A stretch of 36,067 nucleotides of DNA, taken from Gemmatimonadota bacterium. GTDB taxonomy: Bacteria > Gemmatimonadota > Gemmatimonadetes > Gemmatimonadales > Gemmatimonadaceae. The notes beneath the pieces were generated by a model, which made no database searches, had not been told where the DNA came from, and saw only the letters and a program-made list of their open reading frames with translations. Below, in pieces: positions 25,028-34,990 of this stretch. The stretch covers positions 1-36,067 of the forward strand of contig CANHTA010000012.1 in assembly GCA_947463135.1 (NCBI GenBank), read 5' to 3'. Each line of letters begins with the position of its first letter. The stretch's first letter is position 1. The translations under genes were made by a program, and so were the position numbers.

Positions 25028-26269
25028 TTACTCCTGGCGCAGCGCTGTGATGGGGTCGAGCCGCGACGCGCGGCTCGCCGGATACAAGCCGGCGGCGATC
25101 CCAACGCCGGCACCGGTGACGAGCGCGGCGGCGATCGACCACGGGGCAACGGCCGCGGGGAGGGGAGTGAGCGCGGCGATCAGCTCGGCTAAGCCAATCC
25201 CCAACGCGATCCCAACGGCCGCCCCGAGCGTACTCAGCGTGGCCGCCTCCACCAGAAACTGCGACAGAATGTCCTTTCGCTTGGCGCCCAGCGCTTTGCG
25301 CACGCCGATTTCACGCGTACGCTCGGCTACGGCAACGAGCATGATGTTCATAATGACCATCGCGCCAACCACCAGACTGATCGCGGGGAGTGCGGTACCA
25401 AAGAGCACCAGCCGTCCCTTGAGCTGCTTGATAAATCCGAACGCCGCGTCTTGGGTGACCAATCCGAAGTTGTCCGGTTCACCGGCCCGGAGACCGCGGA
25501 ACGCACGCAGCGCTCCACGGGCGGCTTCTATCCCTTCCGGCAGATCCGCCTGGCTTGGCGCCTGCACAATGAGTGAGGAAAAGTCGCGCTGCGGGCGGAT
25601 AATGCGACCCATGGGTGACGAATACGGGGCAATGGCCAGACGGTCGAGGGAAAACCCGAACACCGAGCCTTGCTTCTCAATGACGCCCACCACCGTAAAC
25701 GGGACGCCCGCGATGCGCAGCGATCGTCCTTCCGGATTCAGTCCGGGAAAGAAGTGTTCGGCCACCTCAACCCCAATCACCAACACGGGCGATCCGGCCC
25801 GGACTTCCTGATCGGTAAACGCCCGTCCCTGTGTTACCGCGAAGTTCTTGATGACGAAATAATTGGCGTCCGTAGCCACCGCTTGCACCTGACGCGGACG
25901 CGCGCCGGGTGCTGCGGCATACTTGAACGTCTCGCTGGCAATACTGGACTTCATGGTGGCGGGGATGGCGGAACGAACCGCCTCCACATCGGTCATGCGA
26001 ATCAGCGGACGACGCTGCGCCGTGCGGGCATCAAAGCCGCGGTTGCCACCGGGGCCAACGTTGCTGAAGCGGCGCAAGGTAAAGGTGTTGCTTCCAATGA
26101 GGCGCGCCGCGAAATCCTCCTCGACATAGCGCCCCATGCCCTCAACAATGGACACCACGGCGATGAGGAACATCACGCCAATCGTGACCCCGAGGAGGGT
26201 GAAGGCGCTCTTCAGCTTCTGCACCCGGATTTGCGACAGGGCCAGACCAATGGCGTCTCGTGTTTTCAC
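25028..26269 (-). CDS. FtsX/MacB-type ABC permease, type A, copy 1
   Basis: The 413-residue permease directly follows the ATPase: its GTG 26269 begins on the base after the ATPase TAA. Layout is the MacB one: N-terminal helix (AFTLLGVTIGVMFLIAVVSIV), a periplasmic domain with TDVEAVRSAIP and VTQGRAFTDQEV segments, then three C-terminal helices. The AERTREIGVRKALGAKRKDILSQFL motif precedes them. It ends YPASRASRLDPITALRQE. GC-rich codon use matches neighbours, and there is no sign of decay. Confidence 0.92.
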   Translation of the reverse strand: MKTRDAIGLALSQIRVQKLKSAFTLLGVTIGVMFLIAVVSIVEGMGRYVEEDFAARLIGSNTFTLRRFSNVGPGGNRGFDARTAQRRPLIRMTDVEAVRSAIPATMKSSIASETFKYAAAPGARPRQVQAVATDANYFVIKNFAVTQGRAFTDQEVRAGSPVLVIGVEVAEHFFPGLNPEGRSLRIAGVPFTVVGVIEKQGSVFGFSLDRLAIAPYSSPMGRIIRPQRDFSSLIVQAPSQADLPEGIEAARGALRAFRGLRAGEPDNFGLVTQDAAFGFIKQLKGRLVLFGTALPAISLVVGAMVIMNIMLVAVAERTREIGVRKALGAKRKDILSQFLVEAATLSTLGAAVGIALGIGLAELIAALTPLPAAVAPWSIAAALVTGAGVGIAAGLYPASRASRLDPITALRQE

Positions 26270-27076
26270 TTAGTGCACGCGCTCGCCACTGATTTTGACC
26301 GCATACTGCGCGCGTGTTTCGTCGCTCGAAATTACGCCGTCGCGCAGCACGATGATGCGCTTCGCATGCACCGCGATGTCCGGTTCGTGGGTCACCATCA
26401 CCACGGTTTGCCCCTGGGTTGCCAACTCCTCGAAGACGCGCATGATCTCCTCGGAGGTTTGCGAGTCCAGGTTTCCGGTAGGTTCGTCGGCCAGCAGAAT
26501 AGACGGCCGGTTCACCAAGGCGCGGGCAATGGCCACACGCTGACGCTGACCACCGGAGAGTTCGTTGGGGCGGTGGTGCATACGCTGTCCCAGCTGGACC
26601 CGCTCCAACGCCTCGGAGGCGCGCTTCTTCCGATCGTCGGCGGAGATGCCGGCATACACCAGCGGCAGCTCAACGTTCTGCAACGCGGAGGCCCGTGGCA
26701 ACAGGTTGAAGGTCTGGAACACGAAGCCGATTTCCTTGTTGCGTACCCGCGCGAGGGCATCGTCGGACATCTCGCTCACGAGCATGCCGTTGAGCCAGTA
26801 CTCGCCTTCGTTTGGCGTATCGAGACAGCCGATGAGATTCATGAGCGTCGATTTTCCCGACCCCGATGGCCCCATGATGGCCACATACTCGTTACGCCGG
26901 ATGGCGAGATCGACACCGCGCAGCGCGCGCACAATCTCACCGCCCATGTCGTACTGCCGTTTCAGCTGTCGGGTGACAATCACCCAATCCTGACCGGGGG
27001 CCGTACCCGCCACACTGGTGACCGCTTTGCGTTCGCCCGTGGTGCTGAGTCCGATCTCATCGACTGGGGTGCTCAC
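26270..27076 (-). CDS. ABC transporter ATPase, MacB/LolD family
   Basis: The 268-residue ATPase powers the neighbouring FtsX-type permeases. Motifs are intact: Walker A GPSGSGKS at 69-76, Q-loop FQTFNLLP near 121, signature LSGGQ at 173-177, Walker B ILLADEP with Asp197-Glu198, and H-loop His230. The [20 protein letters not shown] text after Walker A is typical of the MacB/LolD group. An N-terminal extension of about 30 polar residues is unusual. The GTG start overlaps the fusion-protein stop (GTGA). It is the only ATPase for four permeases. Confidence 0.95.
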   Translation of the reverse strand: MSTPVDEIGLSTTGERKAVTSVAGTAPGQDWVIVTRQLKRQYDMGGEIVRALRGVDLAIRRNEYVAIMGPSGSGKSTLMNLIGCLDTPNEGEYWLNGMLVSEMSDDALARVRNKEIGFVFQTFNLLPRASALQNVELPLVYAGISADDRKKRASEALERVQLGQRMHHRPNELSGGQRQRVAIARALVNRPSILLADEPTGNLDSQTSEEIMRVFEELATQGQTVVMVTHEPDIAVHAKRIIVLRDGVISSDETRAQYAVKISGERVH

Positions 27077-28359
27077 GGTTTTTTCTCGGCAGTCGGCGCC
27101 TTCTTGTCCTCGACCTTGGCGGTCCGGATGGCGGCGCCGTCCTTGAGTTCGCGAATGGCCTGATACGTGCCAGCCACAATGGTCTCGCCAGTCTTCAGTC
27201 CATCAAGGACTTCGAAGTGTCGCTCGCCGGCGATGCCAACCTTCACCGGGCGGAAGCTGACCGTGTTGTCGGTGCCCACCACGAAGACGCCTTCGACATC
27301 GCGCTTGCCCACTTCCTTGGTTGGCTGACGGCCCACGGTGACGGCCGAATCGCCATTCGGGAGCTCTTCATTCTCCCGCACGGTGAGGGCAATGATGGGG
27401 ATGCTCAGCACCTTGGTGCGCGAGGCGGTGACGATTTTGGCGGTGGCCGAAAAGTCGGGGCGTGTGTCCTGTGGCGGGTTGACCAGTTCGACTCGCACTT
27501 CGTAGTCGATGGCCTGATCGCCAGTGTTGGCCGCCCCCGCCTTTGCCACGGAGCTGTTGGAGATTTCCACGACGCGTCCCACGAACGTGGTGTCGGGGAA
27601 CGCATCGATCTGGATGAGCGCCGAGTCGCCGACCGTGATGCGCGCCACGTCGGTTTCATCGACCTTCACTTTGGTCTCGAGCACGCTCATGTCACTGATG
27701 GTCATGAGGGTGGCGGCGTCCTTGTTGAGTGTGCCCATGATCGCCGTTTCCCCCTCCTCCACATTCAGGCGGGTGATCTTGCCGCTCATCGGGGCGATAA
27801 TGGTGGTGCGGTTGAGCGCCTGTCGTGCGTCACGCACCGAGGCCACCGCTTGATCGACGCTGAAGCCCGCGGCCTCCGCCAACGCCTTGTTCACTTCGGC
27901 TTGGGTTTTGAGCTGCTCGAGCTGTTCGTCGCTCACGAGCTCCGGCGATTGCTGCTTGATTTTTAACGACCGGTCGTAGTTGCGCTGCGCCTGCAGCAAG
28001 CTGGCACGCGACTGTGCTTCCTGGGCGCGCGAGGACGCGAGGAAGGCTTCGGCGCGCTGGAGCGCCGCCGTAACCTGTTCCGGGTCGATTTGCAGCAGGA
28101 ACTGCCCCTTCTTCACCAGGTCCCCTTCTTTCACCGACAGGCGCACGATCTTGCCGGTGACGTCAGCCGAGACATCAACCTTGGTGCGGGGCTGAATCTG
28201 TCCGCTGGCGGTGACCGAGGCGACCAAGTCACGCGACTCCACCGCTTCGGTTCGCACTTCCACCGGTTTGGTGCTGTTGCGCTTGGCACTGACCACACCG
28301 AGAGCGGCGACCGCAAGCACTACGGCACCACCAATTCCATATTTTACCGCGTTCGTCAT
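27073..28359 (-). CDS. Periplasmic membrane-fusion (adaptor) protein, HlyD/MacA family
   Basis: The 428-residue adaptor bridges the inner-membrane transporter and the TolC channel. One N-terminal membrane anchor (residues 7-25) precedes a barrel-sandwich start ([34 protein letters not shown], split by the hairpin). A coiled-coil hairpin follows at about 95-185, then the second sandwich half ([19 protein letters not shown]), beta-barrel and membrane-proximal domains. The C-terminus is Lys/Ala-rich. Placement between the TolC gene and the ATPase fits a MacAB-TolC-like machine. Confidence 0.94.
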   Translation of the reverse strand: MTNAVKYGIGGAVVLAVAALGVVSAKRNSTKPVEVRTEAVESRDLVASVTASGQIQPRTKVDVSADVTGKIVRLSVKEGDLVKKGQFLLQIDPEQVTAALQRAEAFLASSRAQEAQSRASLLQAQRNYDRSLKIKQQSPELVSDEQLEQLKTQAEVNKALAEAAGFSVDQAVASVRDARQALNRTTIIAPMSGKITRLNVEEGETAIMGTLNKDAATLMTISDMSVLETKVKVDETDVARITVGDSALIQIDAFPDTTFVGRVVEISNSSVAKAGAANTGDQAIDYEVRVELVNPPQDTRPDFSATAKIVTASRTKVLSIPIIALTVRENEELPNGDSAVTVGRQPTKEVGKRDVEGVFVVGTDNTVSFRPVKVGIAGERHFEVLDGLKTGETIVAGTYQAIRELKDGAAIRTAKVEDKKAPTAEKKP

Positions 28360-28372
28360 GACTGGTCTCTAG

Positions 28373-29884
28373 TTAGCGAAGGGGACGGCCGGCGGCGTTT
28401 TCCAACGCCGCGAACGCCCGTTGTACATCGAATACGGCGGTGATGCGGTCGGTTTCGGCGCGCTCGTAATCCCCGCGCGCCTGAACTAAATCCACGATAC
28501 TGATGGCACCAACGCGATAGCGCTCCTGCGCCAGCGACAGGGCCGTGCGGGCCGTCCGCACATTCTCTTCCTGCAACACCACCGTCTGCTGCGCGGTGCT
28601 CAGCGACAGATACGCAGCGGTCACGTCTGCGGTGACGCGCAATTCCTGCGCCCGTACATCGTTCTCGGCATTGCGGCGCTGCACATTGGCCTGCTCAACC
28701 TGCTGCTCACGACGCCAGCCGTTGAAAATCGGCATGGAGAGTGAGGCGGACAACGAATACGGATTGCGCGTGAAGTCGAACGGATACTTGCTTTGGGCGG
28801 CGCGGATGGCGTCTTCCTGCGCGGCCGTGAAGGTGATGTTGTTGCACTGGGCGAGGTTGTTGGGGAATCCCAATCGGTCGCGGACCTCTTCGCTGCGAAT
28901 ACAGGAGGCCTTGGCGCTCATCGTACTCGCCTGACTCTGGCTGATGAGCTGTCCGGTGTTGGTGAACCGGTTGGTAAAGGCGGACACCCCGGCGGAGAGC
29001 GACAGCGACGGGAAGTAGGCGCTGCGTGCCGACGCTTGCGACTGTCGCGCCGCCTCTTCGCGGGCGCGGAAGGAGCCGAGCGCCGGATTGGAGCGCCGCG
29101 CCATGTCGAGGATGGCCGCCAGCTCAATCGTGGGCAGGGCGGCGAGGTTGGTATTCAGCGTGGCGTTCGGTACCGCTTCAATGCCGATGGTCTGGAAGAG
29201 ACGGACCACCTCGATGGCCGCCTGATTGCGCGCGTTCAACGACGCGACACGCTGCTGTCCATCGGCCACTTCCGCGCGTTGCACATCCAGCTGCGTGCCG
29301 GAGCCCACTTGTAAGCGGGCGCGGGCGAGTTGGAGCTGGGTCTGCGTGGTGGCCTGCAGGGTGTCCTGGAGCGAGGCCCGTGCCTGCGCCTGCAAGGCGG
29401 AGAGATACTGCGTAGTGACATCATTGCGCACCCGTTGCTCGGCCGTGGCGATGTCGGCTTCGGTGGCGTTTTGGTTGGCCTGTGCGGCGCGCCGGTCATT
29501 GAGGGTACCAAGCGACAGTTGCATGTTGGCGTTCACCGAGGCATCGGTGGACAACTGATCGTTGGTGGAGCCGAAGCCCTGACCCTGGAAGAACGTTTGG
29601 CGGCCTTCGCGATAACCGCCACCGAAGCTGCTGTTCACGCTTGGGAGGAAGGCGCCCTTGGCCGACCGGACGGCCGCGGCGGCGGCGCGGCGGGCGTTGG
29701 TGGCCGATTGCAGCGTTGGGTTGTTACGTCGGGCAAGCGCCAAGGCGTCCGTGAGCGTGATGACAGCCCCTGCAGCAGGGGCGGACTGTGCGGCGACGGA
29801 TGCCGGCGCCACCGCAGCGGTAGCCACGGCGAGCGCGAGCGCGAAAGCGTGAGATTTCATGGGGACACGGCGGGTGAAGGACAT
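28373..29884 (-). CDS. TolC-family outer-membrane channel protein
   Basis: This 503-residue protein has a signal peptide ending near AAQ. Two repeats of the outer-membrane efflux domain follow: the first starts ITLTDALALARRNNPTLQ, the second around AILDMARRSNPALGSFRAREEAAR. Long heptad-like helices rich in Ala/Gln, and a late ALSLAQERYRVGAISIVDLVQARGDYERAE motif, are classic for the family. ATG 29884 is taken. The internal ATG 29860 would give a shorter, equally good signal peptide. A Cys pair (CIRSEE..., QCNNITF) lies in the middle inserted loop. Confidence 0.94.
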   Translation of the reverse strand: MSFTRRVPMKSHAFALALAVATAAVAPASVAAQSAPAAGAVITLTDALALARRNNPTLQSATNARRAAAAAVRSAKGAFLPSVNSSFGGGYREGRQTFFQGQGFGSTNDQLSTDASVNANMQLSLGTLNDRRAAQANQNATEADIATAEQRVRNDVTTQYLSALQAQARASLQDTLQATTQTQLQLARARLQVGSGTQLDVQRAEVADGQQRVASLNARNQAAIEVVRLFQTIGIEAVPNATLNTNLAALPTIELAAILDMARRSNPALGSFRAREEAARQSQASARSAYFPSLSLSAGVSAFTNRFTNTGQLISQSQASTMSAKASCIRSEEVRDRLGFPNNLAQCNNITFTAAQEDAIRAAQSKYPFDFTRNPYSLSASLSMPIFNGWRREQQVEQANVQRRNAENDVRAQELRVTADVTAAYLSLSTAQQTVVLQEENVRTARTALSLAQERYRVGAISIVDLVQARGDYERAETDRITAVFDVQRAFAALENAAGRPLR

Positions 29885-29886
29885 AT

Positions 29887-30774
29887 TCAGAAAGCGTACG
29901 CCTTGCGGGGCGTGATGGTTTCAGGGAGGGCAGCGGCTGAGGCCGCCAGGGGGCGGCGTTGGCGTGGTGCATTGGCCGTGTTGGTGATTGCGGCGACCTC
30001 ACGCGGCACGTCATCGCGCAGCGCTTCAATGTGACGGTCGGGGATCAGCAGCCGGAGCAAGCGACCCTCGGCATCGGTCCACACCAAGCGGGTTTCACGG
30101 CTGTTGGCGATGATGCGCCAGCGCGTGGCCGCGAGCCGCACCCCGGCCACCACAATGCTGTCCGCGCGACTCTCAAGCATGAGACGGACCGCTCCCTGGG
30201 CATTCGCGATGGGGGTCAGGCTGGGGAGTGTGATCCCATCCCCTTCACGCAGCGTGCGCGATCGTACCAGCAGCGCGTATTGCACGACGCCATCCTCTTC
30301 CACCACAACCGCACCCGGGCGCAGGAGATATTCACGCGCCGCTTCACCGGTGGAACTCCGGGCGAGTGTGGCGAAGCGTCCGCGAACCCGCTGCCCGCCA
30401 AGCCGAAGCGTGACGTCGGCGCCGCGACGCTCTTCAACGGAGTACCGAACGGGTGTGCCTGCGGAGTCGGTCTCGAGACGCATGGCGACACGCCGGTCGT
30501 TGACGGCCGATTCGGAACGGACTTCGAGCGTTCCGCCATCCTGCGAGACCACGCGCTGCACCGAAAACTGTTCGCGCCCCGCGCGCTGCCCGTTGATGAG
30601 CAGCGTGAAGCTCCCCACGTCGAGGCGCGCCGATGCCGGCGGCTGGCGGTGCGCCACATCCATCGCGTTCCACGGTGATGCCGACGCCGGGAGCCACCCC
30701 GCCAGCAGCATTGGTGCGGCAAGGGCAATGGCAAGTAGCGGCAGGGCAGGCGGGACACGGCGGGGCACGGGCAT
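29887..30774 (-). CDS. Predicted secreted protein of unknown function heading the efflux operon
   Basis: The 295 residues begin with a Pro/Arg-rich start and a hydrophobic signal-like segment to about residue 33 (ASAS cut region). A beta-rich domain follows, with repeated short strands (GSFTLLINGQRAGREQFSVQR, RYSVEERRGADVTLRLGG). It resembles periplasmic proteins that carry an INGQ..G.E.. opening, possibly of a DUF3108/DUF6134-like type, which I cannot confirm. It lies two bases before the TolC start, so it is co-transcribed and may bind or process the exported substrate. ATG 30774 has no strong ribosome site. Confidence 0.8.
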   Translation of the reverse strand: MPVPRRVPPALPLLAIALAAPMLLAGWLPASASPWNAMDVAHRQPPASARLDVGSFTLLINGQRAGREQFSVQRVVSQDGGTLEVRSESAVNDRRVAMRLETDSAGTPVRYSVEERRGADVTLRLGGQRVRGRFATLARSSTGEAAREYLLRPGAVVVEEDGVVQYALLVRSRTLREGDGITLPSLTPIANAQGAVRLMLESRADSIVVAGVRLAATRWRIIANSRETRLVWTDAEGRLLRLLIPDRHIEALRDDVPREVAAITNTANAPRQRRPLAASAAALPETITPRKAYAF

Positions 30775-30852
30775 CCCCTAAACATAATCGGACCGGGTGG
30801 TCCCCAAGGCAGACCGGTCGCCTTCGACGGAGGAGTGGGGTATTCTGTGCCC

Positions 30853-33800
30853 ATGAGTTCCTCTCTCCGTGCAGCGCGCGCCGACTCGTGGCCCTGGGCG
30901 TGGGTCGTGGCAACCTGCACGGCGATTGTCGCGTGTGCCGTGTGGCAGCGGGCGCCCGCGTGGTCGGCGCTGGCCGTGGCCCTAATGGCCAGTGCCGCCG
31001 CCGCTTGGTGGTTGCCGCGCCTTCGACGGCCACGTGGTATACCGGTGATGACCGTTGTCTTGCTCGCGGTGACCGTCACCATCGCGATTGGCGAAACCGT
31101 GACACTCTCGTCGGTGCGCCAGGATTGGGCCACCTGGGCGGCTGGCGAACGGGAAAACCGCGCCGTGCGCGTGGCCACGCGCGTGGCCGACGTCGCGGCC
31201 ACCTTGCAACGCGCCGCCGGCACGGGAGCCAGCGAGGCGCGAGCCCTTGAGGCGCAAGCCAACGCGGCGCGCGCCATGGACGCGGCGGCGGGGGTACGCG
31301 CGCCGCTGGCGGATGACGTGGAGTCCGCGCTGCTGATTTTTGAAGACGGCGCGTTGGTGGCGCATGCCGGACAGACCCGCACCCCGATCGCGGCGGGTGC
31401 GCCGGTCGGCGTGCGCTTAGTGGATGGCGCGTTTCACACGTCGCTGGTGGCAACCGCGCGCTCGGCCGACGGGCGCCGTGAAGCCGTGGCGGTGGCGTTG
31501 GTGTCTTCGGCGCCGCCGGCTGATCGCTTCGCGAAGCCGCTGCTGGGCACGCTCTGGGGGCGTGTGGATGTGGCGCACACCATTGTCGAATCACCCGACT
31601 CGACGAGCGTCGCCCCTGGATCAACGGTGGTGATCGTGCCGGATGGGCGCAATCGGTTGGCCCGAGTCCGTGCCCTCGATTTTTCGGAGGGGGAGACGCA
31701 ACAGGCGCTGCTTCAGCGTGCACGAGCGCGGACCAATCTCTCGCTCGGGCTGGCGCTTCTTGGTCTGTTGATCAGTGCGTGGCGTCGGCCGGCGCGCACC
31801 GGTCATCGTGTCGCGGTGGCCGCGGCGGCCATCGTGGCGATCGCGGTGGCCCCGCTGACGGCGCTGTCGAACGTGTCATCGTTGTTCGATCCGGCGAGTT
31901 ACTTCGCGGCCATGGGCGGTCCGCTCACCTCCAACGTGGCCGCCCTGCTCATGACCACCGCCCTCGCGCTGGCGGTGCTGTTGTTGGTGCTACGCACCTC
32001 GTTGCACCGGCGGTCGCGGTGGCTGGCCGGCGGGGTGGTGATGGTGGTGGCGTCGGGGGGACCGTTTCTCTTACGCGATCTGGCGCGGGGCATTGCGCTG
32101 CCCGCTGCAGGCGCGGCGTTCCCGTTGTGGATTGGCTGGCAGCTCGCGCTTGCCCTGGCGGGTGTGTCGATTCTGCTCGCGGGCGCGGCCGCGGGGCGGG
32201 CCGTACTCGGCGCGCGACGTGGGTTGCCGTCCAACGTGGCGCCGGTGTTGGCAATCCTGGCTGGGGTGTTGGCGCCAATCCTGTGGCGTGCGCCTGGCGC
32301 GTGGCCATCGTGGTATCCCGCGCTCTGGGTGTCGGCCATCGGTGCCTTGGCGCTCACCCGACGCGGCCTCGCGCAGGTCGTGGCGGCGGCGATCGTGGCA
32401 GGCACCGGTGCGGCGACGCTCACGTGGGGAGCCACCGTCCGTGCGCGGATGGCATTGGCCCAGTATGACCTCGATCGCATTGCGTCGGTGGACGAAAATG
32501 CGTTTCGCTTGATGGAGCGATTGGCTATCGCGCTGCGCGATGAGACGCGTCCCGTACAGAGCACGGAGGCGTTGCTGCGGCGCTATGCGTCGAGTGAGCT
32601 GGCCCTTGCCGGTTACCCGGCGCGGTTGGCACGCTGGGTGCCGGAGGCGCCAACGACGCCGGTGTCCGATCTGTCGCTCGCTCCCGTGAACGACACCATC
32701 GGAGCGCAAGCGATCATTGCGCTCATGGCTCGCGAGAGTGGACTGGTGGAGATCCGCGCGGTTGGCGATGGTCCCGCCACGCTCCTCGTGGCCGCCGTGC
32801 CGGCACCCGATGGCGTGGTGACCACCATTGCGGTCCCCCCACGCACGCGGTTGCTCCCGCTCGATCCGTTTGCGTCATTCACGGGGGTCACCGGCGCCAG
32901 CGGGATCGTGGCGCCATACAAGTTGGCGTTGGCGCTGCCGCTGGCCGGCGACACGCTCGCGCATCCGCTGCAGTGGCGTCGGCGGGGTGATACGATGCAT
33001 GGCGATGGCGTGGCCGGGACCGGCGGGGACGTGCGGCACGTGCATGTGGAGGTTGATCTCCGGTCGCTTGATGTGTTGCTGCCGCGCGGCGCTCTGCTGG
33101 TGTTCCTTGATGTGATTGCGGTCCTGCTTATCTGGTCGGCCACCGCCCTCGGGGATGGCGTGCTAGGGCGATTATGGCGCCTGCGTCGGGCACGATGGGC
33201 TCGTTCGTATCGCGTGCGTTTGAGCGGGGCCTTGCTCACGTTCTTCATTGTGCCGGCCACAATCTTTACGGCGTGGGCCTGGTATCGCCTGCAAGATGAT
33301 GATCGTGCCGCGCGCGAACTGCTGGTGCGGGAAACGCTGCGTGTGGCGGCCGCGGAGCAGGAGCGACGTGCCCTCGGGACGTCACCGTCGAGCACCGGGG
33401 CCCCGCTGTTTCTCTATCGCGATGGACAGCTGGTCATGGCGAGTGATGCGCTCCTCGACGCGCTGGCGCCGTTAGGGCGGTTGTTGCCGGTGTCGCTGAA
33501 CGCCGATGATTATCGTGCCGACGATTTCGGAAGTGATGACGTGTTTACGACGCGCCGCATGGCGGTGGGTGATGCGCGTACGCTGGTCGGCTTCCGTCAT
33601 CTCTCTCCCACACGGCCGTGGGTCCTGGCCACGCCGGCGCGCGGCGATGAATTCGCGCTCGACGCGCGTCGGGAGGATCTCGGCGTGCTCCTGCTCTTCG
33701 CCACCATGCTCGGCGCGCTGAGCGCGCTGTGGCTCAGTGGACTGGCGGCGCGTTCGCTGGCGCGACCCGTTGGGGCGTTGCGGGAGGCGGCGTTGGCGAT

Positions 33801-34962
33801 TGCCGCCGGCGGACGTGCGCCTGCGCTTGGCACGGCGCCCGCCGCGGAATTTGCGCCGGTGTACCGCGCCTTCGGCCGCATGGCCGATGACCTCACAACC
33901 AGTCGCGCGGCGCTCGAGGCCGCACAACGCCGCACTGAGGCGGTCCTCCAGCACGTGGCCAGCGGTGTGCTCGCGTTCCGGTCAGCCTCGCCGGATGCCG
34001 CAAATCATGGCGAAATCCTCATCGCCAATCCGCGGGCCGAAACCATGCTCGGGGTCTCGTTGCGCACCCCCGGGATGTCGCTGCAGGCCCTTCCGGCCCC
34101 GCTTACCCCGCTGGTGGAGCGCGCCACGGCGTTTCTCTCCACCACCAACGATGAGGAGGCCTTCGAGCTGCGCGTGCTTGGCCGTCAGCTGCGCGCACGT
34201 CTGACGCGCCTGCCACGTGGCGCCGTGTTGACGCTTGACGATGTCACGGAGCTGGCATCGGCGCAGCGTGTGTTGGCTTGGGGTGAAATGGCCCGGCAGG
34301 TGGCGCATGAGATCAAGAATCCGCTCACCCCCATTCGTCTAGGGGTCCAGCATCTCCAACGGGCCTTCCGCGATCAGCGCCGTGACTTCGGTGCCATTCT
34401 CGATACCAATGTGTCGCGGGTGCTCGCGGAGATCGATCATCTCGACCAGATCGCGCGGGCATTCAGTCGATACGGCACCGCACCCGAGGACCGGACACCG
34501 GCGATCCCGGTGCAGGTCGCGGTCGTGGTCCATGACGTGGTGGCGCTGGAGCGGTTGGGCGAGGATGGGGAGCGCGAGGCTGGCGTGCGTTGGACCGTTG
34601 AGGGGGGAACCACCGGCGTCGATCCGTTGCTCGCGATGGCCCAGCCTGACGAGCTGAAGGACGTGTTACTGAACGTGCTCGAAAATGCACGGCTGGCCGA
34701 GGCGACGGCGGTGTCGGTACACCTCGACAGTACGGCCACCCATGTGGTGATCGACGTCACCGATGACGGGACGGGGATAGCCGCCGACGTGTTGCCTCAG
34801 GTGTTCGAGCCGCACTTTTCGACCCGAACCAGTGGCAGTGGACTGGGGCTGGCGATCAGCCGGCGATTGATCGAAGGCTGGGGCGGCACCATCGGCCTAA
34901 CCAGTACGCTCGGTGCTGGCACCACGGTGCGCCTCATGCTGCGGCGCGCGCCCAGTCCCTGA
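30853..34962 (+). CDS. Very large multi-pass membrane histidine kinase, NtrY-like core
   Basis: The protein is 1369 residues from ATG 30853; GTG 30847, closer to GGAGGAG at 30829-30835, is also possible. The N-terminal third has three helices (about 15-80), an extracytoplasmic stretch to about 270 and a further block of about seven helices to about 520. A second soluble segment (530-740), a helix pair near 750-810, another extracytoplasmic segment and a last helix near 940 follow. Then come a HAMP-like linker (ARSLARPVGALREAALAIA, near 967), a PAS-like domain and a kinase core. The core has the H-box VAHEIKNPLTPIRLGVQHL (His1152), N-box ENAR near 1277, DDGTGIA, and GSGLGLA. The core resembles NtrY. 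No response regulator gene is seen beside it. Confidence 0.92.
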   Translation: MSSSLRAARADSWPWAWVVATCTAIVACAVWQRAPAWSALAVALMASAAAAWWLPRLRRPRGIPVMTVVLLAVTVTIAIGETVTLSSVRQDWATWAAGERENRAVRVATRVADVAATLQRAAGTGASEARALEAQANAARAMDAAAGVRAPLADDVESALLIFEDGALVAHAGQTRTPIAAGAPVGVRLVDGAFHTSLVATARSADGRREAVAVALVSSAPPADRFAKPLLGTLWGRVDVAHTIVESPDSTSVAPGSTVVIVPDGRNRLARVRALDFSEGETQQALLQRARARTNLSLGLALLGLLISAWRRPARTGHRVAVAAAAIVAIAVAPLTALSNVSSLFDPASYFAAMGGPLTSNVAALLMTTALALAVLLLVLRTSLHRRSRWLAGGVVMVVASGGPFLLRDLARGIALPAAGAAFPLWIGWQLALALAGVSILLAGAAAGRAVLGARRGLPSNVAPVLAILAGVLAPILWRAPGAWPSWYPALWVSAIGALALTRRGLAQVVAAAIVAGTGAATLTWGATVRARMALAQYDLDRIASVDENAFRLMERLAIALRDETRPVQSTEALLRRYASSELALAGYPARLARWVPEAPTTPVSDLSLAPVNDTIGAQAIIALMARESGLVEIRAVGDGPATLLVAAVPAPDGVVTTIAVPPRTRLLPLDPFASFTGVTGASGIVAPYKLALALPLAGDTLAHPLQWRRRGDTMHGDGVAGTGGDVRHVHVEVDLRSLDVLLPRGALLVFLDVIAVLLIWSATALGDGVLGRLWRLRRARWARSYRVRLSGALLTFFIVPATIFTAWAWYRLQDDDRAARELLVRETLRVAAAEQERRALGTSPSSTGAPLFLYRDGQLVMASDALLDALAPLGRLLPVSLNADDYRADDFGSDDVFTTRRMAVGDARTLVGFRHLSPTRPWVLATPARGDEFALDARREDLGVLLLFATMLGALSALWLSGLAARSLARPVGALREAALAIAAGGRAPALGTAPAAEFAPVYRAFGRMADDLTTSRAALEAAQRRTEAVLQHVASGVLAFRSASPDAANHGEILIANPRAETMLGVSLRTPGMSLQALPAPLTPLVERATAFLSTTNDEEAFELRVLGRQLRARLTRLPRGAVLTLDDVTELASAQRVLAWGEMARQVAHEIKNPLTPIRLGVQHLQRAFRDQRRDFGAILDTNVSRVLAEIDHLDQIARAFSRYGTAPEDRTPAIPVQVAVVVHDVVALERLGEDGEREAGVRWTVEGGTTGVDPLLAMAQPDELKDVLLNVLENARLAEATAVSVHLDSTATHVVIDVTDDGTGIAADVLPQVFEPHFSTRTSGSGLGLAISRRLIEGWGGTIGLTSTLGAGTTVRLMLRRAPSP

Positions 34963-34990
34963 TGTTGCCCGGGTTGTTAAACTGCGTGCA

